Source: Chitinophagaceae bacterium UBA1931
GTDB taxonomy: Bacteria > Bacteroidota > Bacteroidia > Chitinophagales > Chitinophagaceae
DNA length: 64,000 nucleotides
NCBI GenBank assembly: GCA_002337125.1
Contig: DDFJ01000004.1
Span: forward strand, 1,477,889-1,541,888
Direction: 5' to 3'
The translations under genes and the position numbers were made by a program. Below, one piece after another: positions 62,978 to 64,000 of the stretch. The notes beneath the pieces are model-generated. The model was not told the DNA's origin, searched no databases, and saw nothing but the letters and a program-made list of their open reading frames with translations. Numbering within the stretch: position 1 is the stretch's first letter; each line of letters begins with the position of its first letter.

Positions 62978-64000
62978 TTATAAGTTTATGTCGATACCTG
63001 TGTTGTAACGTTTCATTGTTGGGTAGGCACCAAAACTGCTACCTCCAGAAAAGTTTGATTCACGGTCATCTGGCATATCGGTCCATAAAGCCAGGTTGTT
63101 TCCGTTTACATATATTCTAAGCGACCTCATGCCCATTTTGCTGATCGCTTTACCTGTGATTGTGTATCCAATCTCAGCATTTTTTAAACGGAGATAAGAA
63201 CCATCAAACAGGTAATGGGTACCCTCTGCACCAGTGGCAGCCAGAGAAGAGTAGCGTGGAAGCGGTGCATCGCCGCCGCCATTTGCTTTAGTCCAGTATG
63301 TACCTTCAACATATGCTACGTTTGAACCTGAATAGGTATTAAAAGTTGGGAAAGTAACTTCACGGGTTACATTGTTAACTGCATAAAACTGAACAAATGC
63401 ACTAAAGCCTTTCCAGTCTAATCCTATTGTAACGTTGTATGTATTTTGCGGGTTGCTGCTGTATTGGTAAGGAGCCCGGTCATACTGATCAATAATACCA
63501 TCACCATTAAAGTCAACAATATTATAATCGCCAGCGAGTTTGTTACGGTTGTTTGTAGAACGTTCAGTACTTCCGTAAAAATCATCCCAGCTTTGGAGGA
63601 ATCCTGAATTTAAATATGCATAGGTTTGACCAAGTGCATGACCTGCAGATTTCAGATAGTCTGCCAGTAATTCGGGATCATCTCTGTAGATAACCTTGTT
63701 TGTTGCATGGCTGACATTGATATTAGCCCATGCTCTGAATTGCTTACCAAAGTTTTGATTGAGTTTAAGCTCAACTTCAAATCCCTGTCCTTTTACTTTT
63801 CCGAGATTGGCTTTTGGAGCAGTTGCACCAAAGTAAGTAGGAATAGCACGGTTTGAACCATCAATAATAATATCACTTCTCACATCATTAAATACATCCA
63901 CACTACCGGCAACTCTGCCACGGAAGAGAGAGAAGTCAACACCTAAGTTGTGTTTCTCAACAGTTTCCCATGAGATATTCGGGTTACCTAACTGTGATAT
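62978..64000 (-). CDS. SusC/RagA-family TonB-linked outer-membrane protein, C-terminal part (cut by window end)
   Basis: The last 340 codons of a SusC barrel; the frame stays open to base 64000 and the start lies beyond. The first residues visible are ISQLGNPNISWETVEKHNLG, the conserved barrel motif NPxxxWE, followed by VDFSLFRGRVAGSMDVFND. An internal ATG at 63901 is therefore not the start. Later markers are NLGKVKGQGFEVELKLNQ, GDYNIVDFNGDGIIDQYDRAPYQYSSNPQNTYNVTIGLDWKGF and the closing RYNTGIDINL. With the SusD gene downstream it makes the first import pair of the locus. Confidence 0.96.
   Translation of the reverse strand: MSQLGNPNISWETVEKHNLGVDFSLFRGRVAGSVDVFNDVRSDIIIDGSNRAIPTYFGATAPKANLGKVKGQGFEVELKLNQNFGKQFRAWANINVSHATNKVIYRDDPELLADYLKSAGHALGQTYAYLNSGFLQSWDDFYGSTERSTNNRNKLAGDYNIVDFNGDGIIDQYDRAPYQYSSNPQNTYNVTIGLDWKGFSAFVQFYAVNNVTREVTFPTFNTYSGSNVAYVEGTYWTKANGGGDAPLPRYSSLAATGAEGTHYLFDGSYLRLKNAEIGYTITGKAISKMGMRSLRIYVNGNNLALWTDMPDDRESNFSGGSSFGAYPTMKRYNTGIDINL

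Noticed and set aside
62978..63901. Reading the last gene as a complete 307-residue protein
   Set aside because: The frame is open to the window end and its upstream codons encode the conserved SusC barrel motif NPNISWE, so it is a truncated SusC.
1..64000. CRISPR arrays, prophage, insertion sequences, integrases
   Set aside because: No regularly spaced direct repeats, no transposase, integrase or phage structural genes were seen on either strand.

Overview
The window looks like chromosomal DNA of a Bacteroidota bacterium, most likely Chitinophagaceae or a close relative. The support is a complete gldKLMN set (core of the type IX secretion system, T9SS), gldB, a protein with a T9SS C-terminal sorting domain, two SusC/SusD pairs, several TonB-dependent receptors, lipoproteins with short Bacteroidota-type lipoboxes, TAnnTTTG-like -7 promoter elements and few Shine-Dalgarno sequences. 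The family placement is inference; the phylum is secure. I saw no transposase, integrase, prophage or CRISPR array.

Layout. 1-7.0 kb: start of glutamine-dependent nadE (cut by the window edge), gldB, apaG, a small membrane protein, a SUI1/YciH-like translation factor, nadC, a DUF4783 protein and a large secreted T9SS cargo protein. 7.4-14.8 kb: gpmI, then a heme/iron uptake group made of a small exported protein, a TonB-dependent receptor and an HmuTUV-type ABC transporter. 14.9-19.3 kb: an ECF sigma factor, an anti-sigma-like protein with a predicted outer-membrane barrel, a lipoprotein and uvrC. 19.6-24.5 kb: gldN, gldM, gldL and gldK, transcribed K to N on the minus strand. 24.6-30.4 kb: a thioredoxin-domain (YyaL/SSP411) protein, hemD, a DUF4271 membrane protein and a BamA/TamA-type protein. 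30.4-41.3 kb: hemW, a seven-helix membrane protein, gpsA, an RND-type adaptor with its TolC partner, a gamma-family PLP enzyme overlapping an APC permease, and a divergent TonB receptor. 41.3-45.5 kb: a DUF6089 protein, a cobalamin riboswitch with a BtuB-type receptor, a cysteine-rich CWC protein, a MarC protein and tRNA-Arg(CCG).

45.5-64 kb is one large polysaccharide utilisation locus on the minus strand. It runs susC (cut by the window end), susD, a second short susC, a second susD and a DUF1735/DUF5627-like lipoprotein; after a terminator come GH43, GH67, GH51, GH27 and GH43+CBM6 enzymes. Alpha-glucuronidase, arabinofuranosidase and xylosidase-type families together point to glucuronoarabinoxylan. 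The SusCD pairs would bind and import oligosaccharides and the exported hydrolases would strip side chains and release pentoses. No endo-xylanase, inner-membrane sugar transporter or regulator lies in the window, so the locus probably continues upstream beyond 64 kb.

No wholly new system is evident. The best leads are the sigma factor with its apparent envelope-spanning partner, the cobalamin riboswitch carrying an extra C4/G4 hairpin and two complementary loops, the short second SusC, and the Q/G/Y-rich insertion in GldN.
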